Shown here: positions 7,970-15,877 of the stretch, piece by piece | How the letters are laid out: every line of letters begins with the position of its first letter | How positions within the stretch are numbered: position 1 is the stretch's first letter | Assembly: GCA_029245665.1 (NCBI GenBank) | Contig: JAQWOW010000108.1 | Coordinates: 1-20,360, forward strand | DNA length: 20,360 nt | Source of the DNA: Polaribacter sp. | GTDB lineage: Bacteria; Bacteroidota; Bacteroidia; Flavobacteriales; Flavobacteriaceae | Reading direction: 5' to 3' | Position numbers and translations under genes: made by a program | Notes under the pieces: generated by a model | The model's database searches: none | The model's input: the letters and a program-made list of their open reading frames with translations, nothing else | Told to the model about the DNA's origin: nothing

Positions 7970-8389
7970 TTAAAACTTTTCTCTTCCTGAAAAGTGAAAA
8001 TTTCCTTCAATCTCTGCATTTTCATCACTATCAGACCCATGAACTGCATTTTCTCCCATAGAAGTTGCATATAGTTTACGGATGGTTCCCTCTGCAGCAT
8101 CTGCAGGATTTGTACTACCGATTAGAGTTCTAAAGTCATCAACTGCATTTTCTTTTTCTAAGATTGCTGCTATGATTGGTCCACGAGTCATAAAGCGAAC
8201 TAGTTCACCAAAAAAAGGGCGCTCATTATGAATAGCATAAAAAGCTTCAGCATCAGCTTTTGTCATTTGGGTTTTTTTTAACGCGACAATTCTAAATCCT
8301 GCAGCATTAATTTTTTCTAAGATTGCACCAATATGACCGTTTTCTACAGCATCTGGTTTAAGCATTGTAAATGTTCTATTTGTTGCCAT
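7970..8389 (-). CDS. ndk: Nucleoside-diphosphate kinase
   Basis: 139 residues, standard length. It moves the terminal phosphate from ATP to other NDPs/dNDPs through a phospho-histidine. The start [15 protein letters not shown] carries the family lysine, [11 protein letters not shown] and [14 protein letters not shown] form the nucleotide-binding part, and the catalytic histidine is His117 in [10 protein letters not shown]. The C-terminus FSGREKF is the usual Bacteroidetes end. It is a single gene facing the DUF721 gene and divergent from the DHH phosphoesterase, with a TAATTTTG promoter box ~57 nt upstream. Confidence 0.97.
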   Translation of the reverse strand: MATNRTFTMLKPDAVENGHIGAILEKINAAGFRIVALKKTQMTKADAEAFYAIHNERPFFGELVRFMTRGPIIAAILEKENAVDDFRTLIGSTNPADAAEGTIRKLYATSMGENAVHGSDSDENAEIEGNFHFSGREKF

Positions 8390-8445
8390 TTTATTGACTT
8401 TTTAATTTCTTGTTTATTGTTGTGAACCTTTCCACAAATTTGCTG

Positions 8446-8453
8446 CAAAATTA
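8446..8453 (-). promoter_or_regulatory. -7 box for ndk
   Basis: TAATTTTG read on the minus strand matches TAnnTTTG, giving a leader of roughly 50 nt before the ndk ATG. No clear TTG at the -33 position. Confidence 0.45.
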
Positions 8454-8475
8454 CATAATTTTTTTATTTAAATTG

Positions 8476-8483
8476 TATATTTG
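8476..8483 (+). promoter_or_regulatory. -7 box for the DHH phosphoesterase-gldI unit
   Basis: TATATTTG, an exact TAnnTTTG match, ends only 6 nt before the ATG at 8490. In flavobacterial promoters transcription starts several bases after this box, so the mRNA would begin at or very near the start codon. The -33 element is weak. It is divergent from the ndk box, 22 nt away. Confidence 0.5.
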
Positions 8484-8489
8484 CAACCT

Positions 8490-9518
8490 ATGATTTTAAA
8501 AGGATTTGACGAGTTAATAAGCTTTCTTGAGAAACCAAAATCAATTGTAATAATTGGTCACCGAAATCCCGATGGAGATGCCATGGGTTCTACATTGGCT
8601 TTGAAGAAGTATTTAGACAAAAAAGGACACGATGCAACTGTCGTTGTTCCCAATGAATATCCAGAATTTTTACATTGGTTACCTGGTTCGGACACAACAT
8701 ATCGTTTCGATTGGCAAAATACCCAATCAAAAAAAGCAATTGATAAATCAGATATTATTTTTCTTTTAGATTTTAATGCATTGCACAGAGTAGGTTCTGA
8801 CATGCAAAACTCGTTAGAGAAGTATCCAAACGATTTTGCGATGATTGATCATCATCAACAACCAGATGATGTTAAATATATGTATTCAGATGTTACTATT
8901 TGTTCAACTTCTCAAATGGTATATCATTTTATAGAAATGAATAGTGATTTAGATTTAATTGATGCTGATATTGCTACTTGTTTATACACGGGTATCATGA
9001 CTGATACCGGTTCTTTTCGTTTTCGATCTACAACAAGTAACACCCATTTAATCATTGCAGATTTAATTGATAAGGGAGCTGAAAATGATAAAATTCATAA
9101 CAATGTGTATGATGCGAATTCCTATGACAGATTGTTATTATTAGGCCAAGCATTGAGTAATTTACAAATTTTACCAACTCATAAAACTGCATTTATTACT
9201 CTAACATCAGCAGAAAAAAAACAATTTAATTTTCAAAAAGGAGATACAGAAGGAATCGTAAATTATGCTCTTTCGTTGAAGGGAATTATTTTTGCAGCAA
9301 TTTTTATTGAAGATAATGAACAAGGAATTATAAAGATTTCTTTTCGTTCCAAAGGAAGTTTTTCTGTAAATCAATTTTCGAGGAATCATTTTAGTGGAGG
9401 TGGTCATGATAATGCTGCTGGTGGAAAATCTAGTTTGTCAATGGAAAAAACGATAACGAAGTTTAGCGGATTGTTACCACAATATAAAAAAGAATTAGAA
9501 GTCTCTTATGAAGATTAA
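8490..9518 (+). CDS. DHH/DHHA1 family phosphoesterase (NrnA-like)
   Basis: 342 residues from the ATG at 8490; a TTG three codons earlier is in frame but overlaps the promoter box. N-terminal DHH domain: IIGHRNPDGDAMGS (His24, Asp28, Asp30), FLLDFNALHRVG (~85-97), AMIDHHQQPDD with the signature DHH (~110-113) and TGIMTDTGSFRF (~163-174). The C-terminal DHHA1 domain ends with the substrate-binding SGGGHDNAAGG. These are the Mn-binding residues of nano-RNase/pAp-phosphatase (NrnA) proteins, which remove 2-5 nt RNAs and 3'-phosphoadenosine 5'-phosphate; action on cyclic dinucleotide products is also possible. Its end overlaps gldI by 11 nt, so the two are coupled. Confidence 0.92.
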   Translation: MILKGFDELISFLEKPKSIVIIGHRNPDGDAMGSTLALKKYLDKKGHDATVVVPNEYPEFLHWLPGSDTTYRFDWQNTQSKKAIDKSDIIFLLDFNALHRVGSDMQNSLEKYPNDFAMIDHHQQPDDVKYMYSDVTICSTSQMVYHFIEMNSDLDLIDADIATCLYTGIMTDTGSFRFRSTTSNTHLIIADLIDKGAENDKIHNNVYDANSYDRLLLLGQALSNLQILPTHKTAFITLTSAEKKQFNFQKGDTEGIVNYALSLKGIIFAAIFIEDNEQGIIKISFRSKGSFSVNQFSRNHFSGGGHDNAAGGKSSLSMEKTITKFSGLLPQYKKELEVSYED

Positions 9519-10038
9519 TTTTTTAATTTGTATCTGTTTTTTGAGTCTTGGTTGCTCTAAAGTAGAACCAAGAAAACCTATTAACCCAAGGCCATCTTCA
9601 ACTATTTTAAGTAAAACTGTAGCGGAATCTATTCGTTTAAATACTGTTGAAAATCTGAAGATTTTAGAGGTTATTAAAGCAGATTCTTCAAAAAAATATC
9701 AAGTTTCTCCAAATGGATTTTGGTATTCGTACGTCACTAAAATAGATGAAAACAGGCAAACTCCTAAAACTGGTAATGAAGTTACTTTTGAATACAATAT
9801 AACTGATTTGCAAGGTGCTGTGATATATGGTAAAGATGAACTAGGGCTTAAAAAGTACAAAGTAGATAAAGAAGATTTTATTTCCGGACTTCAATCCGGA
9901 ATAAAGTTGATGAAAATGGGAGAAACCATTATATTTGTTATCCCATCTTATAATGCTTTTGGTATTTCAGGAGATGGAAATAGAATAGGAATTAACCAAT
10001 CAATAAAAAGTACAGTAACATTAATAAATATTAAATAA
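9508..10038 (+). CDS. gldI: Gliding motility-associated FKBP-like lipoprotein GldI
   Basis: 176 residues with a lipoprotein signal: LSLGC places the lipidated cysteine at 16. The mature part matches GldI as I know it from Flavobacterium: a short ARKP-like segment (EPRKPIN), NGFWYSYVTKIDE, then an FKBP domain (~85-176) with DFISGLQSGIKLMKMGE and FVIPSYNAFG. GldI is needed for gliding and is thought to help fold or stabilise gliding/type IX secretion components in the periplasm. The FKBP active site is not canonical: the VFDSS Phe/Asp pair is absent (VIYGKDEL) and the floor Trp is Leu, so isomerase activity may be low. It starts inside the last codons of the DHH gene and is followed 10 nt later by another PPIase. 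Confidence 0.88.
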   Translation: MKINFLICICFLSLGCSKVEPRKPINPRPSSTILSKTVAESIRLNTVENLKILEVIKADSSKKYQVSPNGFWYSYVTKIDENRQTPKTGNEVTFEYNITDLQGAVIYGKDELGLKKYKVDKEDFISGLQSGIKLMKMGETIIFVIPSYNAFGISGDGNRIGINQSIKSTVTLINIK

Positions 10039-10048
10039 TTTAAAAAAA

Positions 10049-10777
10049 ATGAAGATTATAAGAGGTATTTTTACAATCGCAGTAGTAGCAACAATGTTTT
10101 CTTGTGGAAACCAATTCAAAGAAGTTAAATCTTTAGAGACAGAAATAGACTCTGCAAGTTATGCTTTAGGTCTAGATATGGCCATAAAAGTGAAAGCAAA
10201 TTTTAAGGAAGCTAATAGAGATCTTTTTTTACAAGGTTATAAAAATGGAATAGATTCTACAAATTTATTAATCAATACCAAAGACCTTAATGCTTTTTTA
10301 AGAGTCTTCTTTCAAAAGCAACAAATTGCAAAACAGAAAGAGCAACAAGAAAAATCAGCTAAAATAGCAGAAGCAAAATTTGGTGATAATAAAAAAGCAG
10401 GAGAGGATTTCTTAGCTGAAAATAAATCTAAAAAAGGTGTAATAGTTACAGAAAGTGGTTTGCAATATAGTATTCTTAAAGAAGGAAAAGGGGCAAAGCC
10501 AGTAACCACCTCTAAAGTTAAAGTTCATTACCATGGTACCAATTTAGATGGAGTAGTTTTTGATAGCTCTGTAGATAGAGGTACTCCTGCAGAGTTTGGA
10601 GTAACCCAAGTTATAAAAGGATGGACAGAAGGTTTACAGTTAATGAAAAAAGGAGCGAAATATAAATTCTTTATACCTCAAGAATTGGCCTATGGTCAAC
10701 AACAAAGAGGTAAAGAAATTAAGCCTTTTTCAATGTTGATATTTGAAGTAGAATTGTTGGAAGTGCTTGATAAATAA
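10049..10777 (+). CDS. FKBP-type peptidyl-prolyl isomerase lipoprotein
   Basis: 242 residues. The signal ends in MFSC (Cys19), so it is a lipoprotein on the periplasmic side or outer membrane. Residues ~30-125 form a charged helical region with EIDSASYALGLDMA at its start, like the dimerisation domain of FkpA/Mip chaperones. The FKBP domain (~135-242) is canonical: VHYHGTNLDGVVFDSS (Tyr, Phe, Asp), QVIKGWTEGLQLMKKG (Val, Ile, Trp) and IPQELAYG (Tyr). It is therefore expected to be an active prolyl isomerase and holdase for exported proteins. Of the FKBP domains in this three-gene run it is the only one with the full active site. Ten bases separate it from gldI. Confidence 0.93.
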   Translation: MKIIRGIFTIAVVATMFSCGNQFKEVKSLETEIDSASYALGLDMAIKVKANFKEANRDLFLQGYKNGIDSTNLLINTKDLNAFLRVFFQKQQIAKQKEQQEKSAKIAEAKFGDNKKAGEDFLAENKSKKGVIVTESGLQYSILKEGKGAKPVTTSKVKVHYHGTNLDGVVFDSSVDRGTPAEFGVTQVIKGWTEGLQLMKKGAKYKFFIPQELAYGQQQRGKEIKPFSMLIFEVELLEVLDK

Positions 10778-10791
10778 TTCATTAGTAATTG

Positions 10792-11829
10792 ATGAAGAAT
10801 TTAAAATTTATTTTTGCTGTAGTTTTCGTGTTTTCAGCTTGTAAGTCTAACAAGTATGTAGGTCTAAACGAAGGTTTGTATGCAGAATTACAAACGACTA
10901 AGGGTGATATCTTATTAAAATTATACGCAAAAGATGTACCGATGACAGTTGCTAATTTCGTTTCACTTGCAGAAGGCACAAACACCAAAGTTATAGATTC
11001 TATTAAAGGCAAACCTTTCTTTGACGGAATTCGTTTTCATAGAGTCATTAAAAACTTTATGATACAAAGTGGAGATCGAACCAATTCAGGAAGTGGCAAC
11101 GCTGGTTACAAATTTGCAGATGAATTTCCAACAGATTCTGTTGGAAATTTACGATATAAACATGATGATAAAGGAGTTTTATCAATGGCAAATTCAGGAC
11201 CAAAAACAAATTCAAGTCAGTTTTTTATAACGCACAAAGCAACTCCGTGGCTGGATCGAAAACATACTGTTTTTGGTAAAATTCAAACAGGTCAAAACGT
11301 GGTAGATAGTATTGTAAAAAACGATACAATAAAAAAAGTAGCGATTATTCGAGTAGGTTCATTTGCTAAAAAATTTAAGGCATCAAAAGTTTTTGAAGCT
11401 GAATTGGCAAATACAAAATCCAAAGAGATAGAATATTTAGATAAGTTAGAAAGATTAAAAACTGTTTTTTTGAGAGATAAAGGACATGAAAAAGCTACAA
11501 AAACAAGCTCGGGATTAAAAATACTAGAATTAAAAAAAGGAACTGGAAAAAAGTTTAATAGCGCTTTGCCTGCATCAATGAATTATACAATTTATTTGGC
11601 TTCAGGGAAATTAATTCAATCTTCAGAGGGTAAAAAACCGTTGCAATTTACACTTGATAAAAACCCAATGATTGCAGGAGTAAAAGAAGCTCTTTTAGAG
11701 ATGAGAATTGGAGATAAAAAAAGACTCTTCATTCCTTATTATCTGGGTTATGGAGAGGAAATGTATGGTCCTTTCCCACCAAAATCAGACATCGTTTTTG
11801 ATATAGAACTTTTAAAAATAGAAGAATAA
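10792..11829 (+). CDS. Cyclophilin-FKBP fusion peptidyl-prolyl isomerase lipoprotein
   Basis: 345 residues from ATG 10792 (a TTG one codon earlier is in frame). Lipobox FSAC, Cys17. Residues ~27-195 are a cyclophilin with active-site residues in place: GIRFHRVIKNFMIQSGD (Arg, Phe, Gln), NSSQFFITHKATPWLDRKH (Gln, Phe, Trp, Leu, His) and TVFGKI. A charged linker (~196-240) joins it to an FKBP-like domain (~240-345) ending in MRIGDKKRLFIPYYLGYGEE and SDIVFDIELLKI. In that half the FDSS motif is replaced by LIQSS and the Trp of the pocket floor by Val (IAGVKEAL), so only the cyclophilin is likely catalytic. Dual-family immunophilins are known from Flavobacterium and some protists. It follows the FKBP gene after 14 nt. 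Confidence 0.9.
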   Translation: MKNLKFIFAVVFVFSACKSNKYVGLNEGLYAELQTTKGDILLKLYAKDVPMTVANFVSLAEGTNTKVIDSIKGKPFFDGIRFHRVIKNFMIQSGDRTNSGSGNAGYKFADEFPTDSVGNLRYKHDDKGVLSMANSGPKTNSSQFFITHKATPWLDRKHTVFGKIQTGQNVVDSIVKNDTIKKVAIIRVGSFAKKFKASKVFEAELANTKSKEIEYLDKLERLKTVFLRDKGHEKATKTSSGLKILELKKGTGKKFNSALPASMNYTIYLASGKLIQSSEGKKPLQFTLDKNPMIAGVKEALLEMRIGDKKRLFIPYYLGYGEEMYGPFPPKSDIVFDIELLKIEE

Positions 11830-11830
11830 G

Positions 11831-12400
11831 TTGTTAGACAATATCATTCAAATTGATCAAAAGATTCTAATCTTCTTAAATAATTTGGGAAGCGAACAAT
11901 GGGATCCATTTTGGTTACTTATTACCAATCAATTATCCTGGAGTCCATTGTTTATTCTTATTTTATATTTAACAATTAAATCGTATGGATGGAAACGAGG
12001 TGGATGTATTATTTTATCTATGATTTTGTTAGTTGCCTTTTCAGACCAGTTTACAAATCTTATAAAGAACACTACACAGCGTCTTCGTCCTAATAACAAC
12101 GAAGAAATTAAGTATCTATTAAGAACTTTAATCAATCCTCAAGGTTATAGTTTCATGTCAGGCCATGCAACTACATCAACATTTTTTTCAGTGTATGTAG
12201 TACTTCTTTTAAAAGATAAATACAAATACATATACTTACTATTGCTTTTTCCCTTAATATTCGCATACAGTAGATTGTATTTAGGAGTCCATTTTCCTAT
12301 TGATATTCTTGTGGGATTCGCAATCGGAATAACTTTCGCAAATTTTTATTTTATCATTTTTAAGAGAATCATTACAAATAAACTTTCGTTTTTAAAATGA
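11831..12400 (+). CDS. PAP2-family membrane phosphatase
   Basis: 189 residues with about five membrane helices and the three acid-phosphatase motifs: K-x6-RP (Lys79 to Pro87, KNTTQRLRP), MSGH (His112) and SRLYLGVHFPID (Arg148, nucleophile His154, Asp158). The family dephosphorylates lipid phosphates such as undecaprenyl diphosphate or phosphatidylglycerol phosphate; which one is not visible. The proposed start is TTG, one base after the preceding stop (TAA-g-TTG). It is preferred because MLDNIIQIDQKILIFLNNLG aligns with the start of flavobacterial relatives and no ATG lies close. The short gap implies translation coupled to the PPIase fusion gene. Confidence 0.87.
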   Translation: MLDNIIQIDQKILIFLNNLGSEQWDPFWLLITNQLSWSPLFILILYLTIKSYGWKRGGCIILSMILLVAFSDQFTNLIKNTTQRLRPNNNEEIKYLLRTLINPQGYSFMSGHATTSTFFSVYVVLLLKDKYKYIYLLLLFPLIFAYSRLYLGVHFPIDILVGFAIGITFANFYFIIFKRIITNKLSFLK

Positions 12401-12428
12401 AAAACAAGAATAAAAAGTAGATTTTAAG

Positions 12429-12436
12429 TAGATTTG
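12429..12436 (+). promoter_or_regulatory. -7 box for pheT
   Basis: TAGATTTG matches TAnnTTTG, 26 nt before the pheT ATG, in the 62-nt gap after the PAP2 gene. No good TTG at the -33 position. Confidence 0.45.
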
Positions 12437-12462
12437 CAATTATCAAACCCGGAAAAAATATT

Positions 12463-14889
12463 ATGAAAATATCATACAAATGGTTACAACAATTTTTGCA
12501 GATAGATTGGGAACCCGATAGAGCAGGAGAATTGCTAACAGACTTAGGTCTAGAGGTAGAAGGAATTGAAACCAAAGAATCTATAAAAGGAAGTTTGAAG
12601 GGAGTTGTAGTAGGTGAAGTTTTAACCTGTATTCAACATCCGAATGCAGATAGATTAAAAGTAACTACTGTAGATTTAGGTCTTTCAGAGACCGTTCAAA
12701 TTGTTTGTGGTGCTCCTAATGTTGCTGTAGGTCAAAAAGTTCCCGTTGCTACAATTGGTACTTCACTTTATGATGATAAAGGAGCTGCCTTTAAAATAAA
12801 AAAAGGAAAAATCAGAGGCGAAGAAAGTTATGGGATGATCTGTGCTGAAGACGAGTTAGGCTTGGGTAATAATCATGACGGAATTTTAGTTCTAGATAAA
12901 GAAATACCGGTAGGAACTGCTGTAGCAGAAGTTTTCAATATAGAAACTGATTTTGTATTTGAAATTGGTTTAACTCCAAATAGGTCTGATGCAATGAGTC
13001 ACTTTGGCGTTGCTAGAGATTTACGTGCAGGTTTAATGCAACAACATGTAAATTTAGAACTAATTTCACCTTCTGTAAGTGATTTTCATGTAGATGAAAG
13101 AACTCTTAGAATTGATGTAGAAGTTGATGACAGAGAGCAAGCACCAAGATATTGTGGCATTACTATTACTGATATAGAGGTTAAAGACTCTCCTCAATGG
13201 ATTCAAAATAGATTAAAATCTATTGGCATAACTCCTAAAAATAACATTGTAGACATTACAAATTACGTTTTACATGAATTAGGGCAACCGTTGCATGCAT
13301 TTGATGCCCAAAAAGTCAAAGGAAATAAAATTTTAGTAAAAACATTACAGCAGGGAACAAAATTTACAACTTTAGATGATATTGAAAGAGAATTATCCTC
13401 AGAAGATATTATGATTTGTGATGCAGATTCCAATCCACTTTGTATTGCTGGTGTTCTTGGTGGACTGAAATCTGGTGTGACAGAAAATACGACTTCAATC
13501 TTTCTTGAGAGTGCCTATTTTAATCCTGTTTCTATTCGCAAGACAGCTAAAAGACATGCTTTAAATACAGATGCTTCTTTTCGTTTTGAGCGTGGAATCG
13601 ATATCAACAAGTCTAAGTACGCTTTAAAACGAGCAGCGCTGTTAATAGAAGAATATGCTGGAGGAAAAATGGGGTCTGATATCTCAGACTTTTTTCCTGA
13701 AAAAATTGAAGATTTTCAAGTTTTCTTATCCTATGAAAATGCATACGGCTTAATTGGACAAGAAATTCCAAAAGAAACTATAAAAAATATTTTAGCTTCT
13801 TTAGAAATTAAAATTAATAGCGAAACAGAGGGCGGTTTAGGCTTAACAATTCCTTCTTATAGAACAGATGTTCAGCGAGAAGCAGATATTATTGAAGAAA
13901 TTTTAAGAGTTTATGGGTACAATAATATAGAATTTTCTCACAAGCTAAATACCTCAATTTCTTTCGATTCTAACAAAGAAATAAAGATTGAAAATATTAT
14001 TGCAAATCAACTTACTTCTATTGGTTTTAATGAAACCATGGCGAATTCTTTGACAAAGCCAGAATATGTCACTTTTTCAGAAAATTTAAATGAAGCTACT
14101 ACTGTAGAAATGTTAAATCCATTAAGTAATGATTTAAAAGCCATGCGTCAATCTTTATTGTTTGGTGGTTTAGAATCTATTGCTTACAATATCAATAGAA
14201 AAAACAGTTCCCTTCAATTTTATGAGTTTGGTAAAACCTATCATAGATACAATGAAAAATATGAGGAAAACAAACATTTAACCCTCTTTGTAACCGGAAA
14301 TAGGACTAAAGAAAGTTGGAGTATTGATCATAAAGTCTTGGATTTCTTTTTTTTAAAAGGAATAATTACTTCTTTATTAAGTAGATTAGGTATCGAAAAA
14401 GTAAAATCTTCACCCACAAAACAAGATGTTTTTTCCGAAGGAGTTTCTTTTGGCTTAGGAAAAATGAAGTTTGTCGAATTCGGTGTTGTAAAACCCACTA
14501 TTTTAAAAGAATTTGGAATAAAACAGGAGGTTTTATTTGCAGACTTTAACTGGGATACTATTCTGAAATTGACAGGAAATAAGAAAATAAGTGTAACTGA
14601 ATTACAAAAATTTCCGTCTGTGAAACGAGATTTAGCGCTCTTATTAGACTCTAAAACAGCATTTGATGAAGTGTACAATTTAGCATTTCAAACGGAAAGA
14701 AAATTATTAAAAGAAGTAGATTTATTTGATGTTTATGAAGGTGATAAATTACCTGATGGAAAAAAATCATATGCAGTAAGTTTTATATTGCAAGACGAAA
14801 CTAAAACTTTGGCCGACAAACAGATTGATAAAATAATGCAAAAACTTCAACAAGCATTTGAAAAAAAATTAGATGCAGTTTTAAGATAA
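12463..14889 (+). CDS. pheT: Phenylalanine--tRNA ligase beta subunit
   Basis: 808 residues, full length. It is the large subunit of the alpha2-beta2 enzyme that charges tRNA-Phe and edits Tyr-tRNA-Phe. Domains in order: N-terminal MKISYKWLQQFL; EMAP/tRNA-binding fold (~40-150, VVVGEVLTCIQHPNADRLKV, VCGAPNV); B3/B4 editing domain (~210-385, with SDAMSHFGVARDL before it and FRFERGID after it); B5 (~405-480, IPSYRTDVQREADIIEEI); catalytic-like core; and the FDX-ACB anticodon-binding domain at the end (~712-808, FPSVKRDLALLLD). pheS is not next to it, which is normal in Bacteroidetes. It ends before a strong hairpin facing lipA. Confidence 0.98.
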   Translation: MKISYKWLQQFLQIDWEPDRAGELLTDLGLEVEGIETKESIKGSLKGVVVGEVLTCIQHPNADRLKVTTVDLGLSETVQIVCGAPNVAVGQKVPVATIGTSLYDDKGAAFKIKKGKIRGEESYGMICAEDELGLGNNHDGILVLDKEIPVGTAVAEVFNIETDFVFEIGLTPNRSDAMSHFGVARDLRAGLMQQHVNLELISPSVSDFHVDERTLRIDVEVDDREQAPRYCGITITDIEVKDSPQWIQNRLKSIGITPKNNIVDITNYVLHELGQPLHAFDAQKVKGNKILVKTLQQGTKFTTLDDIERELSSEDIMICDADSNPLCIAGVLGGLKSGVTENTTSIFLESAYFNPVSIRKTAKRHALNTDASFRFERGIDINKSKYALKRAALLIEEYAGGKMGSDISDFFPEKIEDFQVFLSYENAYGLIGQEIPKETIKNILASLEIKINSETEGGLGLTIPSYRTDVQREADIIEEILRVYGYNNIEFSHKLNTSISFDSNKEIKIENIIANQLTSIGFNETMANSLTKPEYVTFSENLNEATTVEMLNPLSNDLKAMRQSLLFGGLESIAYNINRKNSSLQFYEFGKTYHRYNEKYEENKHLTLFVTGNRTKESWSIDHKVLDFFFLKGIITSLLSRLGIEKVKSSPTKQDVFSEGVSFGLGKMKFVEFGVVKPTILKEFGIKQEVLFADFNWDTILKLTGNKKISVTELQKFPSVKRDLALLLDSKTAFDEVYNLAFQTERKLLKEVDLFDVYEGDKLPDGKKSYAVSFILQDETKTLADKQIDKIMQKLQQAFEKKLDAVLR

Positions 14890-14911
14890 TTCCTAAAAAA
14901 AAAATACACTT

Positions 14912-14950
14912 AACTAAAAAACCATCTGAATATAGATGGTTTTTTTAGTT
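14912..14950. terminator. Bidirectional terminator between pheT and lipA
   Basis: Inverted repeat: 14916-14927 pairs with 14934-14945 over 12 bp (AAAAAACCATCT / AGATGGTTTTTT), extended by four more pairs past a one-base bulge; the loop is GAATAT. The A/T arms give a U tract in either direction, between convergent genes. Confidence 0.85.
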
Positions 14951-14967
14951 GACTTTTTTACAATTTT

Positions 14968-15837
14968 TTAAATGGCATGTTTGTGTGCTTTGTAGGAAGA
15001 TCTAACCAAAGGTCCACTTTCTACATACATAAAGCCCATCTCTAAACCTAAAGTTTCGTATTTTTTAAATTGTTCTGGGGTAATAAACTCCTTGACTGGC
15101 AGATGCTTTTTAGTTGGCTGAAGGTACTGACCAATAGTTAAAACATCCAATCCAACTTCCTGTAAATCTTTCATGGTTTCAATAACTTCTTTTTCAGTTT
15201 CTCCCAAACCAAGCATTAATCCAGTTTTGGTTCGCATTCCGTTTTCTTTTAAATATTTTAAAACATTTAAACTTCTATCGTATTTGGCTTGAATTCGAAC
15301 TTCACGTGTTAACCTTCTAACAGTTTCCATATTATGAGAAACGACCTCAGGGTGTACTGCAATAATTCTATCAATTTGCTTTTTATTTCCTTGAAAATCA
15401 GGTATTAAAGTTTCTAAAGTTGTTTTTGGGTTTGTCCTTCGAATAGCCTCTACAGTTTCTGCCCAAATAATAGAGCCACCATCTTTCAAATCGTCTCTGT
15501 CTACCGAGGTAATTACAGCATGTTTTATGCTCATTAATTTTATAGAACGAGCCACTTTTTCAGGCTCATCCCATTCTACAGTTTCTGGTCTTCCTGTTTT
15601 AACTCCACAAAAACCACAAGAACGGGTACATATATTTCCTAGAATCATAAATGTTGCAGTCCCTTCACCCCAACATTCTCCCATGTTTGGGCAACTTCCA
15701 CTTGTACAAATTGTATTTAATTTATACTTATCTACCAAGCTTCTTAATTCAGTATACTTCTTACCAACCGGTAACTTTACACGCAACCATTTCGGTTTTT
15801 TAGGTCTTTCAGCAACTATTACAGACTCTATCGCCAT
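14968..15837 (-). CDS. lipA: Lipoyl synthase
   Basis: 289 residues. A radical-SAM enzyme that inserts two sulfurs into protein-bound octanoyl groups of 2-oxoacid dehydrogenases and the glycine cleavage H protein. Both iron-sulfur motifs are complete: auxiliary cluster C-x4-C-x5-C at Cys44, Cys49, Cys55 ([12 protein letters not shown]) and radical-SAM C-x3-C-x2-C at Cys70, Cys74, Cys77 (CTRSCGFC). The C-terminal RSSYKAHKH supplies the auxiliary-cluster serine (~280). [11 protein letters not shown] and [11 protein letters not shown] are also typical. No lipB lies in the window. It is 40 nt downstream of the Nramp-like gene but has its own promoter-like boxes in between. Confidence 0.98.
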   Translation of the reverse strand: MAIESVIVAERPKKPKWLRVKLPVGKKYTELRSLVDKYKLNTICTSGSCPNMGECWGEGTATFMILGNICTRSCGFCGVKTGRPETVEWDEPEKVARSIKLMSIKHAVITSVDRDDLKDGGSIIWAETVEAIRRTNPKTTLETLIPDFQGNKKQIDRIIAVHPEVVSHNMETVRRLTREVRIQAKYDRSLNVLKYLKENGMRTKTGLMLGLGETEKEVIETMKDLQEVGLDVLTIGQYLQPTKKHLPVKEFITPEQFKKYETLGLEMGFMYVESGPLVRSSYKAHKHAI

Positions 15838-15845
15838 TTTTCTAT

Positions 15846-15865
15846 CAAATTTATATGCAAATATA
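15846..15865 (-). promoter_or_regulatory. Two overlapping -7 boxes before lipA
   Basis: On the minus strand TATATTTG (15865-15858) and TAAATTTG (15853-15846) both match TAnnTTTG and lie 9-21 nt before the lipA ATG. The second has TTC 17 nt upstream as a possible -33 element. lipA probably has its own start in addition to readthrough. Confidence 0.45.
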
Positions 15866-15877
15866 CAAAGGAAAGTT

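Noticed and set aside
14328..14678. 116-codon open frame antisense to pheT
   Set aside because: It lies wholly within pheT's FDX-ACB/core coding region, has no recognisable domain, and is explained by the codon use of the real gene on the other strand.
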